Source: Microbacterium sp. MYb45 (GTDB lineage Bacteria; Actinomycetota; Actinomycetes; Actinomycetales; Microbacteriaceae). From it: a DNA stretch of 64,000 nt. The notes below the pieces were generated by a model. It did not search any database and had not been told where the DNA came from. It saw only the letters and a list, made by a program, of their open reading frames with translations. The translations under genes and the position numbers were made by a program. Below are positions 1 through 9,094 of the stretch, piece after piece (the first letter of the stretch is position 1; every line of letters begins with the position of its first letter). Location: positions 186,001 through 250,000 of the forward strand of contig NZ_PCPG01000004.1 in NCBI RefSeq assembly GCF_002979655.1, in the 5' to 3' direction.

Positions 1-578
1 AGTCGCTCGTACACCACCGGCGTCGAGAGCCCCTCGTCGCTCGGCACCAGGATCCAGTCGAAGCGCCCGCGTGCGAGCGCCGGATTGAGCTGATCGCCGC
101 GACCGGTGCCGACCGCGGTGCCACCGTGCAGGGCGAACGGCACGTCGGCGCCGAGGCGGGCGGCGAGGTCGTGCAGCCGGGCCTGCGAGAGCCCGGTCCC
201 CCACAGCGCGTCGCACGCGACCAGAGCGGCAGCGGCATCCGCCGACCCTCCGCCCATGCCCCCGGCGACGGGAACGCTCTTGCGGATCTCGAGCGCGACG
301 CCGCCCTGGTGGTCGACGGCGAGTGCGAGCAGCTTGGCGGCGCGCATCGCCAGGTTGCGGTCGTCGAGCGGGACCGAGCCGATGTCCTCCACGCCGGCGA
401 CCGTGACCGAGAAGTCGTCGGCCGGGCGCGCGATCACGTCTTCATACAGCGAGACCGCCTGGAAGACCGTCGCCAGCGCGTGATAGCCGTCGTCGTGCCG
501 GCCGCCGACCCCGAGGTAGACGTTGATCTTCCCCGGGGCGCGCACGTGCACGGAGTCGGTGAACGCGGCGTGGCTCAT
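1..578 (-). CDS. ispE: 4-diphosphocytidyl-2-C-methyl-D-erythritol kinase (IspE), C-terminus cut by window edge
   Basis: This GHMP-family kinase phosphorylates CDP-methylerythritol in the cytoplasmic MEP route to isoprenoids. Translating the minus strand from the ATG at 578 gives [20 protein letters not shown], containing the family's APGKINVYL start. About 90 residues later comes the glycine-rich ATP loop [17 protein letters not shown]. The frame stays open to base 1, so about 192 of roughly 300 residues are present. It starts 7 bases after the stop of the aldo/keto reductase and is the last visible gene of the rsmA operon. No good Shine-Dalgarno is seen, so coupled translation is likely. Family assignment is firm. 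Confidence 0.95.
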   Translation of the reverse strand, partial: MSHAAFTDSVHVRAPGKINVYLGVGGRHDDGYHALATVFQAVSLYEDVIARPADDFSVTVAGVEDIGSVPLDDRNLAMRAAKLLALAVDHQGGVALEIRKSVPVAGGMGGGSADAAAALVACDALWGTGLSQARLHDLAARLGADVPFALHGGTAVGTGRGDQLNPALARGRFDWILVPSDEGLSTPVVYER

Positions 579-585
579 GATCGGA

Positions 586-1653
586 TCACAGCTCCGAGGA
601 CTTCGCCCACAGGTTCACGTCGATCGCCCCGGCGAGCTCGTCGATGCGGGTCAGCTCCTCCGCGGTGAAGTCCGGTCCGTTGACGGCGGCGATGTTCTCG
701 TCGAGCTGCTCCGGGCGCGAGGCGCCGATCAGCGCGGAGGCGACGACCGGGTTGCGCAGCGTCCACTGCAGAGCCAGCTGCGCGAGCGACTGTCCACGGC
801 TCTGCGCGACCTCGTTCAGCGATCGCAGCGTCTGTACGGCCTCATCCGTGAGTCGCCCATCCGGCAGCGAGCCGCGCTTCTGGGCGCGCTCGGCCGTGCC
901 ATCGCCGAGGTACTTGTCGGTGAGCAGCCCCTGCGCGAGCGGGGTGAAGGCGATCGCGCCCAGGCCCGACTGCTCGAGGGTGTCGGTCAGACCGTCTTCG
1001 ACCCAGCGGTTCAGGATCGAGTACGCGGGCTGGTGGATGACCAAGGGCGTGCCGAGGTCCTTGGCGACGGCGACGGCCTCGGCCGTGCGCTCGGCGCTGT
1101 ACGAGGAGATGCCGACGTAGAGGGCCTTGCCCTGGCGCACGAGCGTGTCGAGCGCGCCGACGGTCTCGGCGATCGGGGTGACGGGATCGACGCGGTGGGA
1201 GTAGAAGATGTCGACGTAGTCGAGGCCCATGCGGGTCAGCGACTGCTCGGCGCTCGCGAGGATGTACTTGCGGCTCGCGAAGTCGCCGTAGGGGCCGGGC
1301 CACATGTCCCAGCCGGCCTTCGACGAGATGATCAGCTCGTCGCGGTATGGGCGGAGGTCTTCGGCGAAGATGCGTCCGAAGTTCTTCTCCGCCGAGCCGT
1401 AGGGCGGGCCGTAGTTGTTCGCCAGGTCGAAGTGCGTGATGCCGCGGTCGAACGCGTGGCGCAGCAGCGCGCGCTGGTTGTCGAGCGGGATGTTGTCGCC
1501 GAAGTTCCACCACAGCCCGAGCGAGATCGGGGGCAGATACAGCCCGGACGTGCCGACCTGGCGGTAGGAGAACTGCTGGTAGCGGCTCTCGTCCGCCGCG
1601 TACGGACGGTGCAGCTCGGGGACATCGGGACGGAAGCGGGGGGAGTCGGTCAC
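586..1653 (-). CDS. aldo/keto reductase, L-glyceraldehyde-3-phosphate reductase (YghZ) type
   Basis: The 355-residue protein is a cytoplasmic NADPH-dependent aldo/keto reductase with the complete catalytic tetrad: Asp76, Tyr81, Lys112 and His153 (in [10 protein letters not shown] and YSHRVD). Length and the [10 protein letters not shown] segment match the YghZ/Kv-beta-like branch, known to reduce L-glyceraldehyde 3-phosphate and methylglyoxal. The GTG start at 1653 overlaps the rsmA stop by four bases (GTGA), so it is translated as the middle gene of rsmA-akr-ispE. That position is unusual, because rsmA and ispE are normally neighbours. The physiological substrate is inferred only from the family. 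Confidence 0.9.
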   Translation of the reverse strand: MTDSPRFRPDVPELHRPYAADESRYQQFSYRQVGTSGLYLPPISLGLWWNFGDNIPLDNQRALLRHAFDRGITHFDLANNYGPPYGSAEKNFGRIFAEDLRPYRDELIISSKAGWDMWPGPYGDFASRKYILASAEQSLTRMGLDYVDIFYSHRVDPVTPIAETVGALDTLVRQGKALYVGISSYSAERTAEAVAVAKDLGTPLVIHQPAYSILNRWVEDGLTDTLEQSGLGAIAFTPLAQGLLTDKYLGDGTAERAQKRGSLPDGRLTDEAVQTLRSLNEVAQSRGQSLAQLALQWTLRNPVVASALIGASRPEQLDENIAAVNGPDFTAEELTRIDELAGAIDVNLWAKSSEL

Positions 1654-2510
1654 GGTGCCAGATTAGTCCCTGGTGCCTGCTGCGCGATGCGCTGGTAGTC
1701 CTCGACCGTGAGGTCTTCGCCGCGGGCCGTGGGAGCGACGCCGGCGGCGATCAGCACCTCGGATGCCACCGCCGAGCTGCCGAAGATCCCCGACAGCGCC
1801 TGGCGGAGCATCTTGCGGCGCTGGTTGAAGGCGGCATCCACGATCTTGAACGTGCGGCGACGCTCGTCCTCGGTGCCGCGCTCCCCCTCGGACCGGTCGA
1901 AGCCGACGAGCAGGCTGTCGACGTTCGGCACCGGCCAGAAGACCTGGCGCGAGACGTTCCCGGAGAGCTTCCACTCGCCGTACCAGGCCGCCTTGACGCT
2001 GGGCGAGCCGTAGATCTTCGACCCCGGCTTCGCGGCGAGACGCTCGGCGACCTCGGCCTGCACCATCACCACCCCGCGCTGCAGGTACGCGAAGTTCTCG
2101 AGGAAGTGCAGCAGCACCGGCACCGAGACGTTGTACGGCAGGTTGGCGACGAGCACCGTCGGCTCGCCCGGCAGTTCGGTGATGCGCAGCGCATCCGCAT
2201 CGACGACCGTGAGCCGGTCGGGCTCCACGCCGTGTTCGGCGGCGGTCTGTGCCAGCCGGGCAGCGAGGCGGTGGTCGATCTCGACGGCCGTGACGGATGC
2301 CCCGGTCTCGAGGATCGCGAGGGTCAGGGAACCCAGCCCCGGACCGACCTCGACCACGCGCTCATGCGGTTGCACACGGGCGGCCTGCACGATCTTGCGG
2401 ACGGTGTTCGCGTCGGTGACGAAGTTCTGGCCGAGCTTCTTGGTCGGGGTGACGTCGAGCTCGGCGGCGAGTCGGCGGATCTCGGTGGCGCCGAGCAGGG
2501 TGACGGTCAT
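1650..2510 (-). CDS. rsmA: 16S rRNA dimethyladenosine transferase RsmA (KsgA)
   Basis: RsmA dimethylates two adjacent adenosines (A1518/A1519, E. coli numbering) near the 3' end of 16S rRNA during 30S maturation. The 286-residue protein shows KKLGQNFVTD (residues 24-33), the SAM-binding VVEVGPGLGSLT (52-63) and the catalytic NLPY tetrad (123-126). I chose the ATG at 2510 because GGGGGAG lies nine bases upstream. An in-frame GTG at 2528 would remove that site. The gene heads the rsmA-akr-ispE operon, and its stop overlaps the next start by four bases. It diverges from the MFS gene across 67 bases. Confidence 0.96.
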   Translation of the reverse strand: MTVTLLGATEIRRLAAELDVTPTKKLGQNFVTDANTVRKIVQAARVQPHERVVEVGPGLGSLTLAILETGASVTAVEIDHRLAARLAQTAAEHGVEPDRLTVVDADALRITELPGEPTVLVANLPYNVSVPVLLHFLENFAYLQRGVVMVQAEVAERLAAKPGSKIYGSPSVKAAWYGEWKLSGNVSRQVFWPVPNVDSLLVGFDRSEGERGTEDERRRTFKIVDAAFNQRRKMLRQALSGIFGSSAVASEVLIAAGVAPTARGEDLTVEDYQRIAQQAPGTNLAP

Positions 2511-2565
2511 CCTGCCATTCTCCCCCACTCTCCCGGTGACCCCCGCCGATGTCCCCTGCCGTCAG

Positions 2566-2571
2566 TAGTCT
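2566..2571 (+). promoter_or_regulatory. leaderless -10 for the MFS gene
   Basis: TAGTCT ends exactly six bases before the GTG at 2578 and no Shine-Dalgarno is present. This fits transcription starting at the start codon. Confidence 0.65.
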
Positions 2572-2577
2572 TCTCTG

Positions 2578-3843
2578 GTGCCCTCCCTCGGTGAACTCGT
2601 CGCCCCCCGCCGCATGGGCCGCGATTTCCGCTGGCTCCTCGCCTCGTCGTGGACCAGCAACATCGGCGACGGCGTGGCCCTCGCGGCCGCTCCCCTGCTG
2701 ATCGCGTCGATGACGTCGTCGCCGATCCTGGTGGCATCCGGCGCGATCCTGCAGTTCCTCCCCTGGCTGCTGTTCGGCCTGCACGCCGGGGCGATCGCCG
2801 ACCGCTTCGACCGCCGCCGACTGGTCATGTTCGCCAATGCCGCGCGAGCCGTGGTCCTCCTCGCCCTGTGCGTGTTCCTCGTGACGGGCGTCGCGAACAT
2901 CTGGATCGTGCTCGCCGTCGCCTTCCTCTACGGCACCGCCGAGGTCTTCGTCGACACGGCGGGCAGCACGCTGCTGCCGATGCTGGTGAAGCCCGCCGAC
3001 CTCGGCATCGGCAACGCCCGCCTGCAGGCCGGGTACCTCGTCGCGAACCAGTTCGCCGGCCCACCGCTGGGGGCGTTCCTCTTCGCGGCCGGCACCGCCT
3101 GGCCGTTCCTGCTCGAGGTCGTGTGCGTGAGCTTCGCGGTCGTGCTCATCTCACGCATGGCGAAGACGCCCGTCCCGCCGCGCGAGACCGACACGCACCC
3201 GCCGGTGCACACCGACATCGCCGAGGGCATCCGCTGGCTGTGGCGCAATCCGCCGGTGCGCATGCTGGTGCTCATCATCCTGGTCTTCAACATCACGTGG
3301 GCCGCGCCCTGGGGCGTGCTCGTGCTGTACGCGACCGAACACCTGCACATGGGCGCGGTCGGCTACGGCGCGCTCACGACGGCATCCGCAGCGGGCGGCA
3401 TCCTCGCCACACTCAGCTTCGGCTGGCTGGAGCGGCACGTGTCGTTCGCGACGCTGATGCGGGTGGTGCTCTCGCTCGAGGTGCTCATGCACCTGTCGTT
3501 CGCGCTCACCACCACGGGCTGGGTGGCCCTGGTCATCATGTTCTTCTTCGGCGCCTACGCGTTCGTGTGGGGCACGATCTCCACGACCGTGCGGCAGCGC
3601 CTCGTGCCCGCCGAGCTGCAGGGGCGCGTGGCCTCCGTCAACATGGTCGGGGTGTTCGGCGGCATGGTCGTCGGCCAGGCTCTCGGCGGCGTGATCGCCC
3701 AGGTCTGGGGCCTCACGGCACCGTGGTGGTTCGCGTTCGTCGGCGCGGCGCTCACGCTGCTGCTGGTGTGGAAGCCGATCTCGCAGATCGTGTCGGCGAA
3801 GCCCGTGGAAGAACCCGAGAGTCAGTCGGCGAACGAGCCGTAG
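2578..3843 (+). CDS. MFS transporter, EntS/MFS_3-like exporter
   Basis: The 421-residue protein has the twelve-helix pattern of the major facilitator superfamily. The loop after the second helix pair carries the DRFDRRR signature, and the overall look is that of the MFS_3 (EntS-like) exporters. Substrate is unknown. The GTG start is set by a -10 hexamer six bases upstream. A later ATG at 2614 is possible but leaves the promoter too far away. Its last 22 bases overlap the 3' end of tatD on the other strand. It sits on the opposite strand inside the metG-tatD-rsmA-ispE neighbourhood, so it is probably a later insertion. Confidence 0.88.
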   Translation: MPSLGELVAPRRMGRDFRWLLASSWTSNIGDGVALAAAPLLIASMTSSPILVASGAILQFLPWLLFGLHAGAIADRFDRRRLVMFANAARAVVLLALCVFLVTGVANIWIVLAVAFLYGTAEVFVDTAGSTLLPMLVKPADLGIGNARLQAGYLVANQFAGPPLGAFLFAAGTAWPFLLEVVCVSFAVVLISRMAKTPVPPRETDTHPPVHTDIAEGIRWLWRNPPVRMLVLIILVFNITWAAPWGVLVLYATEHLHMGAVGYGALTTASAAGGILATLSFGWLERHVSFATLMRVVLSLEVLMHLSFALTTTGWVALVIMFFFGAYAFVWGTISTTVRQRLVPAELQGRVASVNMVGVFGGMVVGQALGGVIAQVWGLTAPWWFAFVGAALTLLLVWKPISQIVSAKPVEEPESQSANEP

Positions 3844-4700
3844 ACCCGCAGGGTGTTCTCTGCCAGCTGGGCGGACAGCTCATCGACCTCGATACCCAGC
3901 TCAGCCGCCATGAAGCGCACCGTGATCGGGACGAGGTACGGGGCATTCGGACGACCCCGCAGCGGCACCGGGGTGAGGAACGGCGCGTCCGTCTCGACCA
4001 GGAGGCGATCGAGCGGGGTGACCTTCAGCGCGTCCCGCAGGTTCTGGGCGTTCTTGAACGTCACGTTCCCCGCGAATGACAGGTGATACCCGGCATCGGC
4101 GCAGACGCGCGCCATCGCGTCGTCGCCCGAGAAGCAGTGGAACACCGTGCGCTCGGGGGCGCCGATGCGGCTCAGGGTCTCCAGCACCGCATCGTGCGCA
4201 TCGCGGTCGTGGATCTGCATCGCGATGCCGTGCTTCTTCGCCAGCGCGATGTGCGCCTCGAACGATTCGAACTGCGGCGCCTGCCGCTCGGGCTCTGTAC
4301 GGAAGAAGTCCAGGCCCGTCTCGCCGATCGCCCGCGTGCGCGGGTGCGCCGCGAGCTCGTCGATCACCGCGATCGCCTCGTCGAGCCGGCCCTCTTCGGC
4401 GTACGTCGGCGCATCGTTCGGGTGGATGGCGACGGCGGCGAGCACGCGCGGATCGGATGCCGCGGCCTCGACGGCCCACCGCGACGACTCGATGTCACCG
4501 GAAGCCTGCACGACCCCGGCGATGCCCACCGCCGCCGCGCGGTCGAGCTGCTCGGTCAGCGACAGCGGGTCATCGCCGTCGACGATCTCCAGGTGCGCAT
4601 GGTTGTCGTACACCGGGACCGTGAGCGGCTCGGGAGCGGCCGGATACTTCAGATCCTTGCGTCCGTCGCCGTCACGGCGCTGCACATAGGTCCCCGACAT
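3822..4700 (-). CDS. TatD-family metal-dependent deoxyribonuclease
   Basis: This 292-residue amidohydrolase-fold protein has the HxH metal motif (NHAHLE, His34 and His36), IGETGLDFFRT, HCFSGDD and VETDAPFLTP, which are the four metal-site blocks of the TatD family. TatD enzymes are Mg-dependent 3'-5' exonucleases linked to DNA quality control. It lies 18 bases downstream of metG on the same strand, the usual actinobacterial pairing, and has GGAG directly against the ATG, so it probably depends on metG read-through. The 3' end overlaps the convergent MFS gene by 22 bases. Cellular substrate is not shown by sequence. Confidence 0.93.
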   Translation of the reverse strand: MSGTYVQRRDGDGRKDLKYPAAPEPLTVPVYDNHAHLEIVDGDDPLSLTEQLDRAAAVGIAGVVQASGDIESSRWAVEAAASDPRVLAAVAIHPNDAPTYAEEGRLDEAIAVIDELAAHPRTRAIGETGLDFFRTEPERQAPQFESFEAHIALAKKHGIAMQIHDRDAHDAVLETLSRIGAPERTVFHCFSGDDAMARVCADAGYHLSFAGNVTFKNAQNLRDALKVTPLDRLLVETDAPFLTPVPLRGRPNAPYLVPITVRFMAAELGIEVDELSAQLAENTLRVYGSFAD

Positions 4701-4718
4701 CTCCGTGACCGACCTTGT

Positions 4719-6296
4719 TCAGGCCGTGGACTCCACCCGGGGGAACAGCGGTGCGAGACCGTTGACGCTCGTGCCGGGACGCAGCACACCCCAGGCTCCG
4801 GCCCCGCGGATCGGCTGGTCCTGCAGACGACCCAGGGTCTCGGCGGCACCGAGTGCGACCCAGAGCTTCTCGGTCGACTGCGGCATCACGGGCGAGAGCA
4901 GCACCGCGAGCGCACGCAGACCCTCGGCGCAGGTGTACAGCACGGTGCCCAGGCGACCGCGCTGAGCCTCGTCGCGAGCGAGCGCCCAGGGCTCGTTCTC
5001 GGTGATGTAGCCGTTGAGCGCGTCGACGATCGTCCAGATCGACGAGATGGCCTCGTCGATGCGGAACTGCGCGACCGCGGCATCCGCGTTCAACGCCGCA
5101 TCCGCCACGATCTTCTGGATCGCGAGGTCATTCTCGGTGTACTCGGCCGCGGGCGGCACGACCCCCTCGAAGTACTTCTCGATCATCGCCGTGGTGCGCG
5201 AGGCGAGGTTGCCGAAGCCGTTCGCGAGCTCGGCCTGGTAGCGGGCCGACAGGTCTTCCCACGAGAACGACCCGTCCTGACCGAACGCGATCGCGGAGAG
5301 GAAGTAGAAGCGGTACGCATCGGAGCCGAACACGTCGGTGATCTCGGTCGGCGCGATGCCGGTGAGCTTCGACTTCGACATCTTCTCGCCGCCGACCAGC
5401 AGCCAGCCGTGCGCGAAGACACCCTGGGGCACCTCGAGGCCGGCAGCCATCAGGAGGGCGGGCCAGATCACCGCGTGGAAGCGCAGGATGTCCTTGCCCA
5501 CCACGTGGTACGCGGGCCAACGGCGCTCGAACGTCTCCTCGTCGGAGCCGTAGCCGACGGCCGTGGCGTAGTTCAGCAGGGCGTCGACCCACACGTAGAT
5601 GACGTGCGACTCGTCCCACGGCAGCGGGATGCCCCAGTCGAAGGTCGAACGCGAGATCGACAGATCCTTCAGGCCCTGGCTCACGAACGACACGACCTCG
5701 TTGCGCGCGGAATCCGGGCGCACGAAATCGGGCTGCGTCTTGTAGAGCTCGAGCAGACGATCCTGGAACTCGCTCAGCTTGAAGAAGTAGTTCTTCTCCT
5801 GCAGCAGCTCCAGCGGCTTCGAGTGGATGGCGCAGACCTTCAGCCCCTCGAAGGGACCGGTGCCGTCGACGATCTCGGACTCGGGCTTGAACTCCTCACA
5901 GCCCACGCAGTAGAGCGCCTCGTACTCGCCCGCGTAGATGTAGCCGCGGTCGTACAGGCGCTGGAAGAACGTCTGCACGTTCGTCTCGTGGCGCTCCTGC
6001 GTGGTGCGGATGAAGTCGTCGTTGGCGACGTCGAGCGTCGTCAGCAGCGGGAACCAGCTCTCGGTGACGAGCTTGTCGACCCACTCCTGAGGGGTGACGT
6101 TGTTGGCTGCCGCGGCGCGCAGCATCTTCTGCCCGTGCTCATCGGTGCCCGTGAGCATCCAGGTGTCATCCCCCGCCTGGCGGTGCCACCGTGCGAGCGT
6201 GTCGACGGCCACCGTCGTGTACCCGTGACCGATGTGCGGCACGTCGGAGGGGTAGTAGATGGGCGTGGTGATGTAGAAGGATTCGCCTGCGGGCAT
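4719..6296 (-). CDS. metG: methionyl-tRNA synthetase
   Basis: MetRS charges tRNA-Met in the cytoplasm. The class I signatures are exact: HIGH at residues 21-24 and KMSKS at 305-309. A metal-knot segment carries Cys130-x2-Cys133 with a further Cys155. At 525 residues it lacks the C-terminal dimerisation/tRNA-binding extension found in longer MetRS, as is usual for actinobacterial forms. The ATG at 6296 has TAGAAT six bases upstream and no Shine-Dalgarno, so the mRNA is predicted leaderless. tatD follows in the same transcript. Confidence 0.97.
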   Translation of the reverse strand: MPAGESFYITTPIYYPSDVPHIGHGYTTVAVDTLARWHRQAGDDTWMLTGTDEHGQKMLRAAAANNVTPQEWVDKLVTESWFPLLTTLDVANDDFIRTTQERHETNVQTFFQRLYDRGYIYAGEYEALYCVGCEEFKPESEIVDGTGPFEGLKVCAIHSKPLELLQEKNYFFKLSEFQDRLLELYKTQPDFVRPDSARNEVVSFVSQGLKDLSISRSTFDWGIPLPWDESHVIYVWVDALLNYATAVGYGSDEETFERRWPAYHVVGKDILRFHAVIWPALLMAAGLEVPQGVFAHGWLLVGGEKMSKSKLTGIAPTEITDVFGSDAYRFYFLSAIAFGQDGSFSWEDLSARYQAELANGFGNLASRTTAMIEKYFEGVVPPAAEYTENDLAIQKIVADAALNADAAVAQFRIDEAISSIWTIVDALNGYITENEPWALARDEAQRGRLGTVLYTCAEGLRALAVLLSPVMPQSTEKLWVALGAAETLGRLQDQPIRGAGAWGVLRPGTSVNGLAPLFPRVESTA

Positions 6297-6302
6297 GGAG
6301 CA

Positions 6303-6308
6303 ATTCTA
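6303..6308 (-). promoter_or_regulatory. leaderless -10 for metG
   Basis: TAGAAT on the minus strand ends six bases before the metG ATG. It is one of the best matches to the window-wide TANNNT-N6-start pattern. Confidence 0.7.
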
Positions 6309-6335
6309 GGTGTCCGGGCACCGGTGGTTACGCGC

Positions 6336-7880
6336 TCAGGCCACCGAGACGTCGATGCGGTGCCATCCCTGCGCGCCGTCGGGTGCGGGCGGCGCCGGAT
6401 CCGATGTCTGGGTCTCGCCCTCGACGCTGAGCGCCCGGCATTCGACGGTGTGCGCTCCGCGCTCCGCGGTCCACGCCAGACTCCACTGCACCCACGTGTC
6501 GGCCGAGATGGCGGTCGCGAGCTCGGCACGCTGCCACGGCCCGTCGTCGATGCGCACCTCGACCCCGGCGATGCCGACCTGCTGCTGCCACGCCATCCCC
6601 GCGATCACGGTGTCGCCGGCGGGGACCGACTGGCCTCGACGTGGCACATCGATGCGGGACTGCAGCTTGATCGGCCCGCGCTCGGACCATCCCCGTGTGG
6701 TCCAGTACGCGGTGGCGCGGTCGAAACGGGTGACCTCGAGCTGGGTGACCCACTTCGTCGCGGACACGTATCCGTAGAGCCCGGGCACCACGAGTCGCGC
6801 CGGGAACCCGTGTTCGATCGGCAGCGGCTCGCCGTTCATGCCGACGGCCAGCAGCGCGTCGCGGTCGTCGGTGAGCGCCTCGATCGGAGTGGATGCCGTG
6901 AAGCCGTCGGACGAGGTCGACAGCACCATGTCGGCGTCAGGATCCACACCCGCGCGGGCGAGCAGCTCCCGCACCGGAACGCCCAGCCAGCGGGCGTTGC
7001 CGATCAGCGATCCGCCGACCTCGTTCGACACGCACGCGAGAGTGACGTCGGACTCCTGCATCGGCAGGGCGACCAGCTCGTCCCAGGTGAGGCGCACCTC
7101 GCGGTCCACCATCCCGTGGATACGCAGCGACCAGTCGGCCGGGTCGATCCGCGGCACGATCAGCGCGGTGTCGATGCGGTAGAACTCGGCGTTGGGGGTG
7201 ACGACCGGAGCGAGGCCGGGGATCTCCAGGTCGGCGCCGGCCGGGACCGGCGCCGCCGCTCGCGCCGGCTTCGGCAGCCGCAGCGCGTCACGGACCACCT
7301 CGATCGAGCGGGTGGCCCCGCGCGCGACGTTCCCGACGATCAGCAGCACGAGTCCGGCCGCCGCGGCGCCGGTCGTCCAGATCAGGAACCGGCGCCGGTC
7401 GATCTCGTCGGGGGCGATTCCGGCGACGGGCCGGAGCCTGCGCACCAGCATCCGCAGGACGATCACCGCGACGAGACCGGCGACGAGGCCGGGGAGCCAG
7501 GCGAACGGCCCCGCACCGGGGCGGATCATCGCGGCCACGACGGCGAGTGCGCCGAGAGCAGCGAGGATCACGGCCCCGATCGGAGGGCGTCGCAGCTCCA
7601 GGAAGCCGGCGAACGCGGCGACGACCGCGAGGACGATGGCGACCCCGACGATCAGGGCCACCTTGTCTCCGGTGCCGAACAGCGCGATGGCCGTGTCCTT
7701 CGCCCAGCTCGGCGCGAGGTCGATGAGCCCGCTGCCGATCACGGCGAACGGGCTCGCACTCGGCTCCACGACCGCAGCGACGAGTTCCGCCAGGCCGACC
7801 GCGACGACGGCCGCGCTCAGGCCCGCGGCTGCGGATCGGATCCGGTCCTGCCGCGTCGAGTGCCTCGCGTGCGTCGTCAT
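6336..7880 (-). CDS. membrane-anchored molybdopterin-dependent oxidoreductase (sulfite-oxidase/YedY fold)
   Basis: The 514-residue protein begins with four or five membrane helices (about residues 15-35, 72-95, 100-145 and 167-185). A twin-arginine-like DRRRFL (161-166) precedes the last helix. Then comes a sulfite-oxidase-type molybdopterin domain (about 215-400) and an immunoglobulin-like Mo-co dimerisation domain (about 410-510). Cys283 in TLACVSNEVGG is the expected molybdenum ligand. The catalytic domain should face the outside. No cytochrome or cofactor-insertion partner is adjacent, so the electron acceptor is unknown. The start at 7880 is supported by a -10 six bases upstream. Confidence 0.9.
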   Translation of the reverse strand: MTTHARHSTRQDRIRSAAAGLSAAVVAVGLAELVAAVVEPSASPFAVIGSGLIDLAPSWAKDTAIALFGTGDKVALIVGVAIVLAVVAAFAGFLELRRPPIGAVILAALGALAVVAAMIRPGAGPFAWLPGLVAGLVAVIVLRMLVRRLRPVAGIAPDEIDRRRFLIWTTGAAAAGLVLLIVGNVARGATRSIEVVRDALRLPKPARAAAPVPAGADLEIPGLAPVVTPNAEFYRIDTALIVPRIDPADWSLRIHGMVDREVRLTWDELVALPMQESDVTLACVSNEVGGSLIGNARWLGVPVRELLARAGVDPDADMVLSTSSDGFTASTPIEALTDDRDALLAVGMNGEPLPIEHGFPARLVVPGLYGYVSATKWVTQLEVTRFDRATAYWTTRGWSERGPIKLQSRIDVPRRGQSVPAGDTVIAGMAWQQQVGIAGVEVRIDDGPWQRAELATAISADTWVQWSLAWTAERGAHTVECRALSVEGETQTSDPAPPAPDGAQGWHRIDVSVA

Positions 7881-7886
7881 TCCCTG

Positions 7887-7892
7887 AGCGTA
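7887..7892 (-). promoter_or_regulatory. leaderless -10 for the molybdopterin oxidoreductase
   Basis: TACGCT on the minus strand ends six bases before the ATG at 7880. The spacer CAGGGA resembles a weak ribosome site, so a leadered start is not fully excluded. Confidence 0.55.
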
Positions 7893-7901
7893 ACCCCGAA
7901 G

Positions 7902-9071
7902 TCAGAGCCCGTTGCGGCGGGCGACCTCCCCGAGCCAGGCGAGCGAGGGCTTCGGAGTGCGCTCGAACGTCTGATGGTCGAAACCGATCAGGCCGAACGT
8001 GGGGGCGAAGCCGCTGGCCCACTCGTAGTTGTCCAGTGCGCTCCAGTGCTGGTACGCCCGCACATCGATGCCGTCGGAGATCGCGCGGTGCAGTCCCTCG
8101 AGCGCACCCTGCGTGTAGGCGATGCGGCGGGTGTCGTCGGCGGTCGCGATGCCGTTCTCGGTCACGAGCACGGGCACCCCTCCGCTGCGTTCCCATGCGC
8201 TGCGCACACCGAGTTCGAGCGCCTCGGGGAAGAACTCCCAGCCGGTCAGGGTCGTCTCCACATCCGGCGACACGGGCCGCGGACCCTCCGGTCCGATGAA
8301 GGTGCGCGTGTACGCCTGCACGCCGACGAAGTCGTCGCCGGCCGACTGGTCCAGGTACCAGTGGTCGCGCGGGTCGCCGTAATCGGCGAGCATCTCGTCG
8401 GCGCCGGGCTCGCCGGTGGAGTGGAACGCCTGTGTGGCGATCGTCCAGCCGGCCTTGACCCCGGGCACCGAGTGCAGGATCTCGGAGGCGCGGTGGTGCG
8501 CGTCGAGCAGGGTGTCGGCCACGGCGAGGTCGGGGTTCGGGAGGCCGAAGGCCACGAGGTTCGCGGCATCCTCTCCCCCGGCCAGCATCGCGGCGATGTT
8601 CGGCTCGTTGATCGTGCACACGTACTCGACGCCGTCGAGGATCGGGAGCACGGTCTCGACGTAGCGGGCGAACAGGTCGACCGCGTCGTCGGCACGCCAG
8701 AAGCCGTCCTTCTGGAACCACTGCGGCACCGTGAAGTGCATGAGCGTGACCGTCGGGTCGAGCCCGTTCTCGCGCGCCGTGTCGATCATGCGGCGGTAGT
8801 GGTCGAGCATCGCCCGCGAGACGAAGCCGCGCTCGGGCTCGATCCGCGCCCACTCCACCGAGAACCGGTAGGAGTTCAGCCCGGCGTCGGCGAGCAGCCG
8901 CATGTCCTCCGGGTAGCGGTGGAAGTGGTCGGCGGCGTCACCGGAGGGCTCGACCATGGGCGAGCCGGGGGCGTGTTCCATCGCCCACCAGTTGCTCGTG
9001 GTGTTGTTGCCCTCCACCTGGTGGGCCGCGGTCGCGGCACCCCACAGGAAGCCGTCGGGGAATGCGAGCAC
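7902..9071 (-). CDS. GH1 family beta-glucosidase
   Basis: Glycoside hydrolase family 1 enzymes are retaining beta-glycosidases that split cellobiose and other beta-glucosides. The acid/base Glu156 lies in TINEPN and the nucleophile Glu305 in VLVTENG. The N-terminal FPDGFLWGAATAAHQVEG is the family signature. No signal peptide is present, so it works on imported sugar in the cytoplasm. I chose the GTG at 9071 (389 residues) because GAGAGGAG sits about five bases upstream. The ATG at 9086 would add five residues but has no ribosome site. It closes the ABC operon, supporting beta-oligoglucosides as the transported substrate. Confidence 0.93.
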   Translation of the reverse strand: MLAFPDGFLWGAATAAHQVEGNNTTSNWWAMEHAPGSPMVEPSGDAADHFHRYPEDMRLLADAGLNSYRFSVEWARIEPERGFVSRAMLDHYRRMIDTARENGLDPTVTLMHFTVPQWFQKDGFWRADDAVDLFARYVETVLPILDGVEYVCTINEPNIAAMLAGGEDAANLVAFGLPNPDLAVADTLLDAHHRASEILHSVPGVKAGWTIATQAFHSTGEPGADEMLADYGDPRDHWYLDQSAGDDFVGVQAYTRTFIGPEGPRPVSPDVETTLTGWEFFPEALELGVRSAWERSGGVPVLVTENGIATADDTRRIAYTQGALEGLHRAISDGIDVRAYQHWSALDNYEWASGFAPTFGLIGFDHQTFERTPKPSLAWLGEVARRNGL

Positions 9072-9094
9072 GAGTGCTCCTCTCATGAGTGGTT

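Noticed and set aside
2510..2528. Longer RsmA from the in-frame GTG at 2528.
   Set aside because: It would swallow the GGGGGAG ribosome site and add six residues (MGENGR) not typical of the family.
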